Shown piece by piece: positions 1-12,163 of a DNA stretch of 64,000 nucleotides. Position 1 is the first letter of the stretch; every line of letters starts with the position of its first letter. The stretch comes from Darksidea phi. Lineage: Eukaryota > Ascomycota > Dothideomycetes > Pleosporales > Lentitheciaceae. Below the pieces are notes generated by a model. It did no database searches. It was not told the origin of the DNA and saw nothing but the letters and a program-made list of their open reading frames with translations. The position numbers and the translations under genes were made by a program. Location: NCBI GenBank assembly GCA_030770425.1, contig JASJFT010000002.1, positions 124,001 to 188,000 of the forward strand, read 5' to 3'.

Positions 1-793
1 GTATTGAATGCCGATAAACGTTTGCGTCGCGCAGCCGTACAAAGACGGCGATCTGGGAGTCTTTATATTGCGGTCCCATGCGACAATTCAGGCCAGCGCT
101 GCGCAATGACGAAGACCATAACCGGGGCCAACTCTTCACAGCACCTTCCACATCCTGCGCCTTTAGATTAAAGCGATGAAAGCGGTACGCGTACCCACAA
201 CGGTTATCCGCGGTGCGTCGCCGAGCGTCCTAGTCCGGTAGGCAAAATTCACATGCTCATATAAATGCCAGAATTGCGAGATTTCGGTACCTAGTCCGAT
301 AATTAGTTAATATGTTCGCTGCACCGCACAGGGAAGGATTTGAAATTCTCAGGGAGAACCAAGGTGGGCGGGCGCACAAGAAGGGGCGTAGCAAGCCACC
401 GAACAAAGCTCGTGATCCGCAGCGAATTGGAAGGAAGAAGCTTTAAGGGTTTGGCGAAGTGATATGTGCGGGCGCGGCAGATTTTATCCTGTTTTTCCGC
501 TGGTAGGGTTAGATGTAATTGTCAGCATAAGCCGAGGCGAAAGGATTACAAGTAGACCCGTATTCTGTGAAGTGGGGACCGGCTGCACTTGCCATGGTTG
601 ATCAAAGAGAGAAGCTACCATCCCGTCGAAATTCACATCTCCAAGCAATGGTTGTATCATCCCTAATTCATTTTAGGACTGCGTAGAACATCTCTTTCAT
701 GTAGCAATCTCCCCCCAAAATGTATGGTGTCCACCTATCTCGAAAGCCTTTGCAGATAATTCGCTCCCGTTCTTCATTATTCCCTCCTTACAT
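1..793. other. Region without recognisable gene
   Basis: I see no supportable gene here. Both strands carry only short open frames with no recognisable motif. The right end borders the BTB remnant, and the minus-strand ORF ending near 697 is an out-of-frame shadow of it. Confidence 0.5.
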
Positions 794-1045
794 TTAAGAA
801 GGGAACCATCTAATAAGCTTCTGGAGAATGCTTGAGTCGACACTGCCCTCGGCGTACTGTCCAGAGAACATCTTCTCGAACACATGAGATGCCTCACTCA
901 GGAACGCTGAAGACACTAGCAACTTGGTAGCCATCTCGCTTCCTTTGTCGAGCACAAGAATAACATCGCCATGCTTCGTCAGGCTGATGGTTGCTGGTCC
1001 TTGAGTTTGCGGTTGCGTTGTTGTAGCTATCGTGAATGGTGCTGT
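794..1045 (-). pseudogene. BTB/POZ domain remnant
   Basis: The minus frame from about 1045 to the stop at 794 reads a typical fungal BTB core: a GDVILVLD strand, then KLLVSSAFLSEASHVFEKMF and a GQYAEG turn. BTB/POZ domains mediate dimerisation and can recruit Cullin-3 ligases. The match covers only the first half of the domain; the frame stops after SILQKLIRWFPS, where the rest of the fold should follow. No ATG precedes the domain in this frame. A possible donor at about 1109 (CAAG/GTAAGT) and an acceptor at about 1046 (AAACAG) would join a short upstream exon, but that also lacks an ATG. I read it as a decayed or 3'-truncated gene. The BTB assignment is by motif only. Confidence 0.45.
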
Positions 1046-1734
1046 TTATGCATGGATTCTGGCAACCGGATATATCCAGTCAGATATAGATCGGGACTTG
1101 CGACTTACCTTGATGGTATCTTGATTGTGTAGCTAATGAAGCCTCGCGTTTGGTCGCATAGTTGTTCGTTCCGGGTGCTCTCGAAGTAGGGAGTGGTGTG
1201 AAGGCGTGGATTGACTACGATATCCAGTGAGGGAACCGTATGGCCTAGGTAGAACAGTGGTGGAAAACTGCCGTAAAAGGAAGTTTATAAGTGGGATCTC
1301 GCAGTATCCAGTGTACCAAGATGGGGGAAATACCAAATGTGCCAGAGTTGAGAGTTTATAGTAGGCCAGAGGTGCAGATGCGGGTGAGGGTGCCAAGACG
1401 TGCTAGTTCTAATTCATAGAGATATGTATCGGGCATATAACAGTTATCCCGTTGGGTGCTCTCCTTATGGGATTGTGTCGTGAATGTGTCGTGGATCGCC
1501 ATATTCCAACACTGTTCTCTCCTTTGTTCTCCTCAAACCGGCTTGCCAGGCATCCGGATGGAAATACAGAAAGAGGGTGGCCTTGCGCCGTGCGTATGCT
1601 CATGTTCCATCTTAACAATACATGGTTGATGGGAATGCCACGGCCGAGACAGGTTCGGATGCATCCTGGGGTAATTGATGGCGGCGATGGCCGCCGCGTC
1701 TCGCAGCTTCGACACTTTTGCGTCGTCTATGCCC

Positions 1735-2019
1735 TTATCGAGAGACGTTCCTGACCATGTCAAAGGCGTGCTGATACAAGTGCATGTCGGTCCAGAATTC
1801 CCCACGAGGGAAACATTTCTCGAAGCGGAATCCAAGGGCAACCATCGACTGGACATGCTCGGCCTTGATGTGGAATCTGCGGCCGACGGTTCCCGAGCCA
1901 TCTCCACCAAGGCGAAACTCGGCCGCTCCGTCCACGATAACCCCGCGATACGACCGAATTTCGACGGCGCAGGCTTGGAGACATCTCGCATCCGCTGCGC
2001 AGGCGAAGTTGAACCGCAT
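1735..2019 (-). CDS. Hypothetical protein, possible exon
   Basis: This minus-strand frame (94 codons from the ATG at 2019) has a clear excess of C and G at third codon positions, which suggests real coding history. It reads MRFNFACAADARCLQ at the start and ends in DMVRNVSR. No family was recognised. The open frame continues upstream to about 2205 without an ATG, so this may be a 3' exon of a longer gene, or a relic like the BTB fragment about 700 bp downstream on the same strand. Other frames across it are open too, which lowers confidence. Confidence 0.25.
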   Translation of the reverse strand: MRFNFACAADARCLQACAVEIRSYRGVIVDGAAEFRLGGDGSGTVGRRFHIKAEHVQSMVALGFRFEKCFPRGEFWTDMHLYQHAFDMVRNVSR

Positions 2020-3003
2020 GCACTCTACATCTCGTGCCTTTGTCGAAGGAAATCGCGCGCTTTTAAGCCTCCCCACTTGAGAGAGTCGGGCGGCTTGCTG
2101 CTGTATCGAGACCGCTGTGCATCGCGTCGCTCTCTGTGGCTCAACATGGCAAGTGATTCCGGATGGGGCCGCTGAGATGGCTGCTCCCAATGCGCATTGA
2201 ATCAATACTCAGTATAGCAATTCATACACAAGATATGTTTCGTCTGTCTGCTGTAGGGGCGTGGTTCCGTGGAGCTTCGGATTCGCATCTTTACTGTTCG
2301 GCAGCAACGCTTCCATCGGAAGCTAGCTCGGAATACCCACGATACACTTGCCGTGCCTTTGCTGGAGCTTGAGAGGAGGACCTGCATCTGTTAGGAGCCG
2401 TCTACGTTAGCCCAAGGCCTCATACTGCGGTATCGGACCAGCAAGGGCTCCCGGAAGGCATCAATTACCGCGATTTCGACCCCATGGCTCGGGAAGCGCC
2501 ACTATCGAGAAACAGCTTCCGCATCAAACAGGTAAGCAGGCAGTTCCGCTCTACGGACGCCAGTGCCATTCGCTACGACCCCGCACCATTTGCGACGAGG
2601 AGTATGCCCAAACACGACTGTGATTCCCGCAGCACGCTTGACCATTCGTCTGCTGGCCACGGCTGTACGAGGAGTGGGGCTGTTCAAGCCGTGTTAGGCT
2701 TCAAATGACCAAATATCTGGGTCCAGATGAGCGGTTGCACGCGGCCCTCTGCTTTGTCCGGTATATAAATCCCCTCTGTCCTCAAGAGGGGGCTCACGCC
2801 AACAATCTCCTTTGTGCATACTAAGCCTCGGTGAGCCATCTAAATCCCACGCCACGTAGCGCTACAAGAGGTATAACTACCATCGGCGGCATCTTCCAAG
2901 GACGAGCACGGCTGACCTCGGCTGCGTCAGATTCACGTATCGTGTCTTCCAGTACAGCAACCCAGCCGGCCTCTTTCTTGTTCGCTACCTCAATACACAC
3001 ACC
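2020..3003. other. Intergenic region upstream of fdh
   Basis: No gene recognised. The last 250 bases before the formate dehydrogenase ATG include a TATA-like stretch (GGTATATAAATCCCC near 2760) about 240 bp upstream, a plausible core promoter for that gene. Confidence 0.4.
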
Positions 3004-4496
3004 ATGGTATTTCTCCGTTCATTTTCGCGGCTTGCACGCCCCGCCTCGTCTGTCTTGTCCGCACGCGCAGCTCCCAGGGCTGTCTCTAGAGCTTCCTTCG
3101 CCCGCCACCCGAATGCCATCAGAACGCTAACGGCGACTGCGACGCAACAGGGAAAGGTTCTCCTCGTACTCTACGATGTAGGTCATGGCGTTCCAATGGC
3201 ACCCCAATTGCCCGATCGGTTGCTGACCACACCATAGGGCGGCGAGCACGCGCAGCAGGAACCCAACCTCCTCGGAACGACCGAGAACGAGCTCGGATTG
3301 AGGTCATGGATCGAGGAGCAGGGCCACACGCTCGTCACGACATCGGACAAGGAGGGCGAGAACTCCAAGTTCGACCAGGAGCTTGTAGATGCGGAGGTCA
3401 TCATCACCACACCGTACGTCGGCGCTACCCCGCACTCGCTGCCCCGCAACACGATACATACCCCGCATCGTCCCATGCGGATTGGAGATGCTGACCACGG
3501 CAAAATAGATTCCACCCCGGTTACCTGACCGCGGAGCGCCTTGCCAAGGCGAAGAAGCTGAAGATTGCCATTACTGCTGGTATCGGCTCCGACCATGTCG
3601 ACCTCAACGCCGCGAACAAGACCAATGGCGGCATCACGGTGGCTGAGGTCACGGGCTCCAACGTCGTCTCCGTCGCCGAGCATGTCGTGATGACCATCCT
3701 GGCCCTCGTCCGCAACTTTGTGCCCGCCCACGAGCAGATTGCTGCTGGCGAGTGGAACGTCGCCGCCGTCGCTAAGAACGAATATGACCTCGAGAACAAG
3801 GTCGTCGGTACCGTCGCCGTTGGCCGCATTGGCGAGCGTGTGCTCCGCCGTCTCAAGCCCTTCGACTGCAAGGAGTTGCTCTACTTCGACTACCAACCAC
3901 TGTCCGCTGAGAAGGAGAAGGAGATCGGCTGCCGAAGGGTCGAGAACCTGGAGGAGATGCTTGCGCAGTGCGACGTTGTTACCATCAACTGCCCGCTCCA
4001 CGAGAAGACCCGCGGTCTGTTCAACAAGGACCTCATCTCCAAGATGAAGAAGGGTAAGAAATATCCTTTGGTCCGCTATGATCAACGCTGATTGTTCTAG
4101 GCTCATGGCTCGTCAACACTGCCCGTGGCGCCATTGTCGTCAAGGAGGATGTTGCTGATGCGCTCAAGTCCGGCCACCTCCGCGGATACGGTGGTGACGT
4201 CTGGTTCCCGCAGCCTGCGCCCAAGGACCATCCGCTCCGTTATGCCCAGAATCCATGGGGCGGAGGTAATGCTATGGTTCCCCACATGTCCGGTACCTCG
4301 ATCGATGCCCAAAAGGTATGTCTTTTCAATGCCCGCCTCATGACGCCACCGCTAACCCTTCCAGCGATATGCTGCGGGCACCAAGGCCATTCTCGAATCG
4401 TACTTCTCCGGGCGCGAAGACTACAAGCCCGAGGACCTTATCGTGCACAAGGGCGACTACGCCACCAAGGCCTACGGCCAGCGTGAGAAGAAATAG
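3004..4496 (+). CDS. NAD-dependent formate dehydrogenase
   Basis: Oxidises formate to CO2 with reduction of NAD+, the last step of C1 detoxification. Five exons fit phase and consensus: 3004-3177, 3238-3413, 3509-4053, 4101-4315 and 4365-4496 (413 aa). The N-terminus (about 45 residues, rich in R, S and A, with [12 protein letters not shown]) looks like a mitochondrial presequence. The D-2-hydroxyacid dehydrogenase fold then follows: [36 protein letters not shown] with the substrate-site Asn region, [13 protein letters not shown], the nucleotide-binding turn [13 protein letters not shown], the catalytic-Arg region NTARGAIV and the catalytic His in PHMSGTS. The first glycine of the usual GxGxxG is Ala, as I recall for other filamentous ascomycetes. 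Length and motifs are complete, so it should be functional. Confidence 0.95.
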
Positions 4497-5036
4497 GCAT
4501 TCTCCCGTATTACAATTTTTCTTTTCAAATACTTTCGGCACTTCACGGAGTCAAAAGGGAACTTTTCGGAGCTGCATATAAGAACCAATGAAACATGCAA
4601 ATAAGTCACATTGAGCCTCTATATGCCAATACGCCAGTCATGCCCATCTAATTACGCAGAAACGTTCGGGTATCGAACCGGAAAAGATGAGTGCTTCATG
4701 GCGGTGCGGCGGAATGTCTCTATGCAACAGCACACTTTAAAGGTTTCCAAGATGCCTCATCTTTAGTGGATACCTGCAGAGCAAAGTTCCTCGAAGATGA
4801 CCGAACAGACTCGCCTATGGCTGTCGGTTGGGCATGCAAGGGAGTACGCAACAGCAGAAGCTCTTCTGACGCGCAGTGCAAGATGCGGGTATCAAAGTGA
4901 CCTGCAGTTGCTCGCTAGGGTGTGAGTCGCGATATAGCTTCGGTGGTGGCAATCGAAGCTCGTCATCCGCCAGAAGAATGCGCAGCGTAAATGCTGGTGA
5001 ACGCGCCTGAGTGCATAGCGAAAACAACACCTTGTA
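4497..5036. other. Intergenic, fdh 3' side
   Basis: Separates two convergent genes and will hold both 3' UTRs. A B-box-like GGTTCGATACC occurs on the minus strand near 4669-4679, but no tRNA cloverleaf forms around it. Nothing else seen. Confidence 0.4.
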
Positions 5037-5601
5037 TCAATAGAATCCTTCAGGGTTGCGGGTTCGCGAAAGTGACCGCCTTCTGTCGTCCTCGTGCTCG
5101 TCGTCGCTTTCGTCCTTGAAGCCCTCTTCTAACTCTCTACTCAAGCGTCGCTCGTCCTCTCCCATCATGCTCCTCCTCTGCTCCAGCGCCTCTCTTCTTC
5201 GCTCATCGATGGGATCAAACCCAACCATGCCCTCGCCTTCTATATCGTCAAACAGTTCATCTTCGTTGTGTTCTCCGCCACTTCCGTCGACTACAAAACG
5301 TCTCCGCGCCCAGCTCCTAGGCACAAACAGGTTGAACAGCGCGTCGGATATCCTCGTCCGCCAGGAAGCTGTGGTTTCGGCGACGCCTGTGGACATGGGT
5401 AGGTAATGGCTATAGCGGCTGCGGTGGCGGCGCACAAAGGGCAGGACGACGTGGGCGATGGCGACGTAGAGGATAGCGGCGAGGAAGAGCGGTATGAGAA
5501 GACTCTGGGTTGGTGTCAGCCGGCTCAGCTGGGTCGTTGCGAGGGTGGGATGCTTCGCGGAATTGAATACCCACCTTGAGAAAGTGCATGAAGCCAGCCA
5601 T
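5037..5601 (-). CDS. Conserved fungal single-pass membrane protein
   Basis: Two exons, 5601-5575 and 5504-5037, joined at AAG/GTGGGT and CCAG/AGT in phase 0, give a 164-aa protein. It starts MAGFMHFLK and runs directly into one hydrophobic helix (SLLIPLFLAAILYVAIAHVV, residues 10-29), followed by a basic RRHRSRYSHY stop-transfer segment. The rest is polar: a W-containing patch, an acidic stretch with NEDELFDDIEGEG, and a charged tail ending in RTRNPEGFY that probably forms coiled coil. It is likely anchored with the long tail cytosolic. The intron must be spliced to place the Met next to the helix, because the unspliced frame has a long unrelated lead. I do not recognise the family. Confidence 0.75.
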
Positions 5602-6216
5602 GGTGGAGCCGAGTGCGGATATGGCAGGGGATTGTCGCTCGCCGCCGGTCGGAATCGGGTTTGGGAGAGATGAAGTCCAAACAGACTTCGCGGGCGTCGA
5701 CGAGGCATGGCTTGGGGGCGCAGATGGCCTGGCCGTTCACGCGCAAGTCATCGCCCACGAGCCGGGGTGCGCTCCAAGCACGTTTCAGGAGAACCTTCAA
5801 TTGCGTCTCAACCCCAAAGCGGAAACAATCCACAGCACGAAGAAGCGCATTCGGCTGCCACTCCCAGGCCACGAAACACGTCAGATGCAGCGCTCTGAAG
5901 GCTGCGCGAGGGTCTTAATACTACCACAGTTATCTTGCGCCGCGGTCTAACTGAAGCGCTAACGCTGACTCGGCACCTGCCCGACCGTAACAGCGACCCG
6001 CCTCTATCCTCCCTCCAGCATCGCCGCCGCAGTGACACTTCTGGCCTCACACGCCTTCTTCGGTGCCCCGCATAAGCCGTTGTAGCGCCTCGCCTCGCCT
6101 CGCCTCATACCCCCCCCAACGCTGGCCGACAACGGCACACGCAGCCCGCGCGGGCACGGAAAACACCCAAGGGCGCGTTACCGCCGCCGCCACGACGCAT
6201 AGAAACACCCCAAGCG
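5602..6216. promoter_or_regulatory. Divergent promoter region
   Basis: Lies between the small membrane-protein gene (-) and the formin gene (+), so it should hold both promoters. A short tandem repeat of CGCCT units sits at about 6087-6106, followed by a C-run. No TATA box is obvious. The ORFs crossing it look like shadows. Confidence 0.4.
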
Positions 6217-9200
6217 ATGCCTCCAGGCTCGTCGCAGGATGGCAAGGGCAGGCAATCATCCGCCGGCAAGTTCTTCGGGCGTCGCCTGCACAAGGACAAG
6301 GCCAGTAACGAAACCCACCTCGCGACGCAGAGCCCCCCGGGCAGTGCCCCAGGCTCGCAGTCCTCACGACACTCGCACCGGCCGTCCAGCTCGGTCGCCT
6401 CGATAGAACGCCCCATTTCTATGGGCTTGGAGCCGGGCCTAGCTATGCAGGCGGGCGTCTTCTCTTCCATCAACTACGACCAGAATCCCGACAGCAGGGG
6501 ACAACGGCAGGCTGACGACAGTGCACTACGCCACGGCGAACCGTTACCCCATCATCTGAACAAAGGCGGAGGAGACTTCCACCAGTACCCCGTGTTCGAC
6601 ATGTCGAAGCCACCGCAGAATGGTTACTCCAATGCAGCGCCCCCGCGCCCCCCACCGCACACCTCAATGGCGACCATTGCCTCCAGCCAGCCGGGCGACA
6701 GAGGCGTCTCGATGCAACAGTGGGGATCTTCGCGGGGCAGCAATGGGTACACTTCGTATGCAGGAACAGACTCCTCTAACAACACCCGCACGTCCTCGGA
6801 CCAGGCTAGCATATACTCTAATGACTCCAAGACACGCGCCTCCAATGTCTTCCACCCCAATCAGTCGCAGTCCACCTTCTCGTCCATCGGGCTCGATCCG
6901 GGCAGTCTCCTGCCCACCGCCATCGGTACCCCGCGCCAGCCCTCCGCTTTCTCTTCGACGTCGTCATTTGGACAGAACGGCTTCAGCATACAAAGACCGC
7001 CGGACCATGTGGTGGAGCAGGAATTCATGAACCTCATGGTCAAAAGAGGGTGGAAGAGTTTGCCGGAGCAGGCGAGGCGGCAGATGGAGGCGTACAAAAT
7101 AGATAAGAAGTGGACGCTGGTGTATCAAGATAAGCTGGCAGAGTTCAAGCACGAAGAGAAGAAGCGCCAGACACATAGGACTACGTACATGGGCGGCCAG
7201 AACCCGGATATATTAGCAAGAGCAGAGGAAGAGGGATCACCGGAGTGGTATGTCAAGAAGGTCATGGACAACTCGATTACGATAAAGCAGATGTCGAGTT
7301 TAGAGATCAGCCTAAGAACACAACCCATCGCCTGGGTAAGGGGGTTCATTGAGGCACAGGGCCAAATCGCCCTCACCAATGTGCTTACCAAGATCAATCG
7401 CAGGAAGGGACAGGGACCAGCACCCCCACCGAATCAGCCACAAAAGGCAGAAAACGATTTAGAACGCGAGTATGAGATTATCAAGTGTTTGAAGGCATTA
7501 ATGAACAACAAGTACGGCGCGGACAATGCATTGAACCACCCATCCATCATACAAGCTCTAGCTAGCTCCTTGATCTCGTCACGACTGAACACCAGGAAAC
7601 TCGTATCCGATGTTCTGACCTTCCTGTGTCATTGGGGAGACGGTGCCGGTCATGAGAAGGTGTTACAAGCGCTCGACACCCTCAAGGCGCAGTATGGCGA
7701 GAACGGCCGCTTTGACGCCTGGATGCGCATCGTGGAGGTCACGGTGGATGGACGCGGCAAGATGGGTTCCATGGTGGGCGCATCAGACGAGGTTCGCAGC
7801 GGAGGCATCGGCGTGGAGAACCTGCTCATGGAGTACGCCATCGCTACCCTTTTCCTCATTAACATGATCGTGGATGCTCCGGAGCGCGATATACAGCTAA
7901 GGATGCACATTCGAGCCCAATTTACGGGATGTGGCATCAAGCGTGTGTTCAAGAAGATGGAGGGCTTCCAGTACGATGTTATTGACAAGCAAATTGAACG
8001 GTACTTGGCCAACGAGGCTATCGACTATGAGGATGTACTTGAACGCGAAAACAACTCCATGGTCGACAGCATCGAGGGCGAAATCAAGGACCTCAACGAC
8101 CCCAAGGAGATTGCGGATGCGATTTCGAACAAAATCCAGAACACCCGAGCCCAGGATTATTTCGTTTCTGCAATGCAGCATTTGTTGCTCATCCGGGATA
8201 CTGATGGCGAGGACCGCATGAGGATGTTCCAGCTCGTGGATGCCATGCTCAGTTACGTTGCAATGGACCGTCGGTTACCGGATATGGATTTGAAGCAGAG
8301 TCTAAACTTCACGGTCCAGTCACTGCTCGACAAGTTGTATACCGACGGAGAAGCGCGGCAAGTACGGGATGAAGCTATTGAAGCACGACAAATCGCCGAT
8401 TCGGCTATCGCGGAGCGTGATGAGATGAAGTCTCAGCTTGAGCTCGGAGCAGACGGCATGGTACAGAAGCTTCAGAAGCAGCTCGCGGAGCAGGAGAACA
8501 TCATTGCAGTCCGTGGCAGGCAAATCGATCAGATGAAGGCCGAGCTCGCCGAAATCCAACGGATACGAGCTCAAGAGTTGCAGCGGAACGAACTAGAGAC
8601 CCGTGAGCTATATCTAATGTTGAGAGATGCACAAGATGTTGCCGCATCTGCTGCGAAGAAGACCGGCAAGGATACTCTCGGCGCGACTGATCCAACTCAG
8701 ATGCAGGGTATACTGGATCGTGAGCGTTTGATGGGCAGGCTTGAAATCCAGCTTCAGAGAGCGAAGACGCAGGCAACACTCGAGGGCAAGAGTCTGGCAC
8801 AATTGCAACCGAGCGAGAAGTTGAGAGAGCTCAGAGAGAAAATGGACGGCACCATGGGCCAGGTACCTGATCAGAGCTTTGGCGGACTTGATCCCAACTT
8901 CCTCGGAACGACAAGAGCAAAGAGTGGTATCGTCAGAAGGAAACCTGTTGGCGATGAGGTTGCCTTGCCCGACGCAACTATGCCCGACTTGTCCGAAGAC
9001 GACGAGGATGAGGACATTATCATTGAGAAGCCCCGCCTTGTTCAGATGCATAAGCCTAAGCTTAGCAATGCCGGACGGCCTCCAACTGGGCTCCTGGATG
9101 AGATTGCGGCAAAGGTCAAGCCATACGGTGGATCTGATGAAAACGAAAGTGATGATTCAAGTACTCCTAATGCGCCAGCGAGCTCTGAAGCCGCAGCTGG

Positions 9201-11524
9201 CGCTCCCCCCCCACCACCACCTCCGCCGCCGCCGCCGCCGCCGCCTCCTGGCATGCTTGGATTTGCTCCTAATATCCCCCAACCGCCGCCTATGCCCGGC
9301 ACTAATGCTAATATACCCCCTCCACCTCCCCCACCGCCTCCAGGCCAGCTTGGGTTTCCTGGTGCTCCTGGTATCCCGCCGCCACCTCCTATGCCTGGTC
9401 AAGTGGACGGTAGCATGCCTCCGCCACCGCCGCCTCCTCCACCGCCTATGCCAGGCGCTAAACGACCCGGATTCCTACCAAAGGGTGCCTTCAACGCCGC
9501 CCCGTCCGTTAGCTTGACCGGGCCACGGCCGAAGAAGAAGCTTAAAGCTCTTCATTGGGACAAGGTCGACGCGCCTCAGAGCACGGTGTGGGCTTCCCAT
9601 GGAATGACCTCAGAAGAAAAAGAAGAGAAGTATCGAGAACTATCCAAGAAGGGCGTATTAGACGAAGTTGAGAAGCTCTTCTTGGCCAAGGAAATCAAAG
9701 CCATCGGCAAGAAGAGTGCCAAGAAAGACGAGAAGAAGCAAATCATCTCGCGCGATCTAGTACACAACTTCCAGATCAGCATAGCCAAACTCTCGCAATA
9801 TTCTGCCGAAGACGTTGCGGCGATGATCATCCACTGCGATACCAAGATTCTAGATGACCAAGTTATCATGGAATTTCTGCTGAGGAACGACTTCTGCGAT
9901 ATTCCGGATAACGTTGCGAAGCTCATGGCCCCGTACTCCAAGGATTGGACCGGACCGAATGCGGGCGAGAGTAAGCGCGAGCAAGACCCAACCGAACTCA
10001 CACGAGAGGATCAGATCTATTTGTACACTGCTTACGAACTGCATCACTACTGGAAGAGTAGGATGAGGGCACTTCTGCTTACTCGCACTTTCGAAGCTGA
10101 ATACGATGAGATTTCTAGCAAGCTTCTTGAAATTTCGCGGGTAGCAGATAGCCTGAGGAGTTCGTCTAGTTTGATCAGTGTTCTTGGTCTCATTCTCGAC
10201 ATTGGTAACTTCATGAACGATGCCAACAAGCAAGCCAACGGTTTCAAGCTCTCGTCACTGTCTCGATTAGGCATGTTGAAGGACGACAAGAATGAATCCA
10301 CTTTTGCTGACCTCGTTGAACGTATTGTGCGCAACCAATACCCCGGTTGGGAGAATTTCGTCGATGAGATTGGTGGCGTCGTCACAGCCCAGAAGATCAA
10401 CGTCGAGCAGTTGCAGCAAGACGCGAAGAAGTATATTGACAACATCAAAAACATCCAGATGTCGCTCGATGCTGGAAACCTGTCTGACCCCAGCAAATTC
10501 CACCCGGAAGACAAGGTGTCCATTGTTGTGCAAAGAAGCATGAAAGAGGCTAGACGGAAAGCCGAGCAGTTGCAGGTATTCCTAGAGGATATGCAGAAGC
10601 AGTACGAGGATATCATGGTCTTTTACGGAGAAGATTCTTCAGACGAAAGTGCCAGACGCGAGTTCTTCGCCAAGCTGGCAAACTTCGTCGTTGAGTGGAA
10701 GGTAAGTCGGCCAAGCTTGCCGGTCGCATGTACGAAGGACTAACAGAACCGAATAGAAATCCAAGGAAAAGAACATTCAACTCGAAGAGCAACACCGGCG
10801 CAACGAAGCCTCTATGCGCCGCAAAGCCGGTCCTGTCAATCCACTCTCTCCCGCCACTCTCTCCGACTCGTCCGAAGGTCCCAAGTCCCCCGCCAGCACC
10901 GGCGCAATGGACGACCTCCTCCAGAAACTGCGTGCCGCCAAACCCGAGGCCAAAGACCAGCGTGACCGAAGGCGTCGTGCCCGCCTCAAGGACCGTCACC
11001 AGGTGCGCGTGGCCAGTGGGCAGAAGATCCCTGAGCTCGGCGTTAATATGGAAGAAGAGGAGGGAGGTGCTGAGGCGGGCAAGGGTATGTTGAGTCCAAC
11101 GAGCGAGGGGGGTGAAAATGTGGAGAATGCAGCTGTGGCTAGCCCGACGGACGCGGCAGGTGGGGATGTGGCCGATCGGGCGGCTGCTATGCTTGAGGGT
11201 CTACAAGGTGGACCTTCTTCAGCGAACAAGGACGGATCTCTGTCCGTCCGCCGCAGAAGAGAAAACGCAGACAGTGAACGCGAAAGAAGGCGGAGGAGGA
11301 GACAGCAAGCCAGCACGGCGAGTAGTGCTCGAAGCGAAGACGGAGGAATTACGAGTCCAACCACCATACCCGAGGAAGGAGAAGAGGATGTGAGGAGAGG
11401 CAGTATCGTAAGTAGGGACGGGACAGACGATGGGCCGAGTACACCGATCACGGTAGTACATCCGCCCAGTCCAGAGCAAAAGAGGGATGAAAGGAAATTA
11501 CCTACACCGCCGCCAGAGTCGTAG
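6217..11524 (+). CDS. Formin (SepA/Bni1 type)
   Basis: Actin nucleator that elongates unbranched filaments for polarity, septation and hyphal tip growth. Two exons, 6217-10701 and 10757-11524, give about 1,750 aa. The N-terminal 260 residues are low-complexity S/N/Q/P. From about 262 the Rho-GTPase-binding/FH3 region begins (EQEFMNLMVKRGW, then helical repeats to about 690). A coiled coil covers about 710-860. FH1 spans about 997-1081 with four runs of 6-13 prolines that bind profilin-actin. FH2 runs from about 1105 (KKKLKALHWDKV) through LLDIGNFMND-type motifs to about 1500. The C-terminal 250 residues contain a DDLLQKLRAAKPE amphipathic segment followed by RRRRARLKDR, which resembles a DAD autoinhibitory tail. 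Size and domain order match the single formin of filamentous ascomycetes. Confidence 0.95.
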
Positions 11525-12163
11525 CTTGGCTCGAGGCTCGCGCCGTAGTACTGTTGTACGGAAATACCTGGAGCCTTTTCCGAGAGGGGTAGGGGCACAC
11601 GCAGGTTATTGGAGTGGGTTCTTATGAAACGTTCACAGCGTTGTTAACCCATTTTCGGGACCCCTTATACCTACCGCCGTTTAGGATATCAGCATGTTGA
11701 TTTTTTCCGTTCACCTTTGCAGAACTCCTACGTTCGGAATTTTTACTCTTTTCTGCATGGCTGGATCCGCATCGTCTTCCTGTTGGGGCTTTAGATTTTA
11801 CATGTTGCTTTCCTTCCCATCGCGCAGTTGCTACATTTGGCTGGCGAAACACTGTATGCCAATCTGTATGGTGGCTCAGATGGCGGCGTTTGCAGGATTA
11901 TCTACATATATTAGTAATTATGGCTGTGGTATGGTTCTATCTACGCCTGTGTCGTATCACTTCATGTGGAGACGAAGCAATATTGAACGTGAAATCCCTC
12001 TTAGTCTACATTTGAAGTGGTACAGGGTATATGCATGCTAAACATTAAATACCACATTTGCGCAGCCGCGCACCTACGGTCGGCGGTACTCCATCCATCC
12101 ATGAGGATTTCATCTCATGACATCCCAGACGTGGCCGTGCACTGTTTTTGCGGTTTACGACGA
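11525..12163. other. Intergenic, convergent 3' ends
   Basis: Lies between the formin stop (+) and the F-box stop (-) and will hold both 3' UTRs. No recognisable gene in either strand. Confidence 0.4.

Noticed and set aside
3183..4106. 307-codon minus-strand ORF
   Set aside because: Antisense shadow of formate dehydrogenase exons and introns, Leu/Val-rich, no motif.
4655..4740. B-box-like GGTTCGATACC on the minus strand
   Set aside because: No acceptor stem, A-box or anticodon arm could be formed around it, and the T-stem itself does not pair fully.
9157..9402. Gly- and Arg-rich ORFs opposite the formin FH1 region
   Set aside because: They are the reverse reading of the polyproline codons, not genes.
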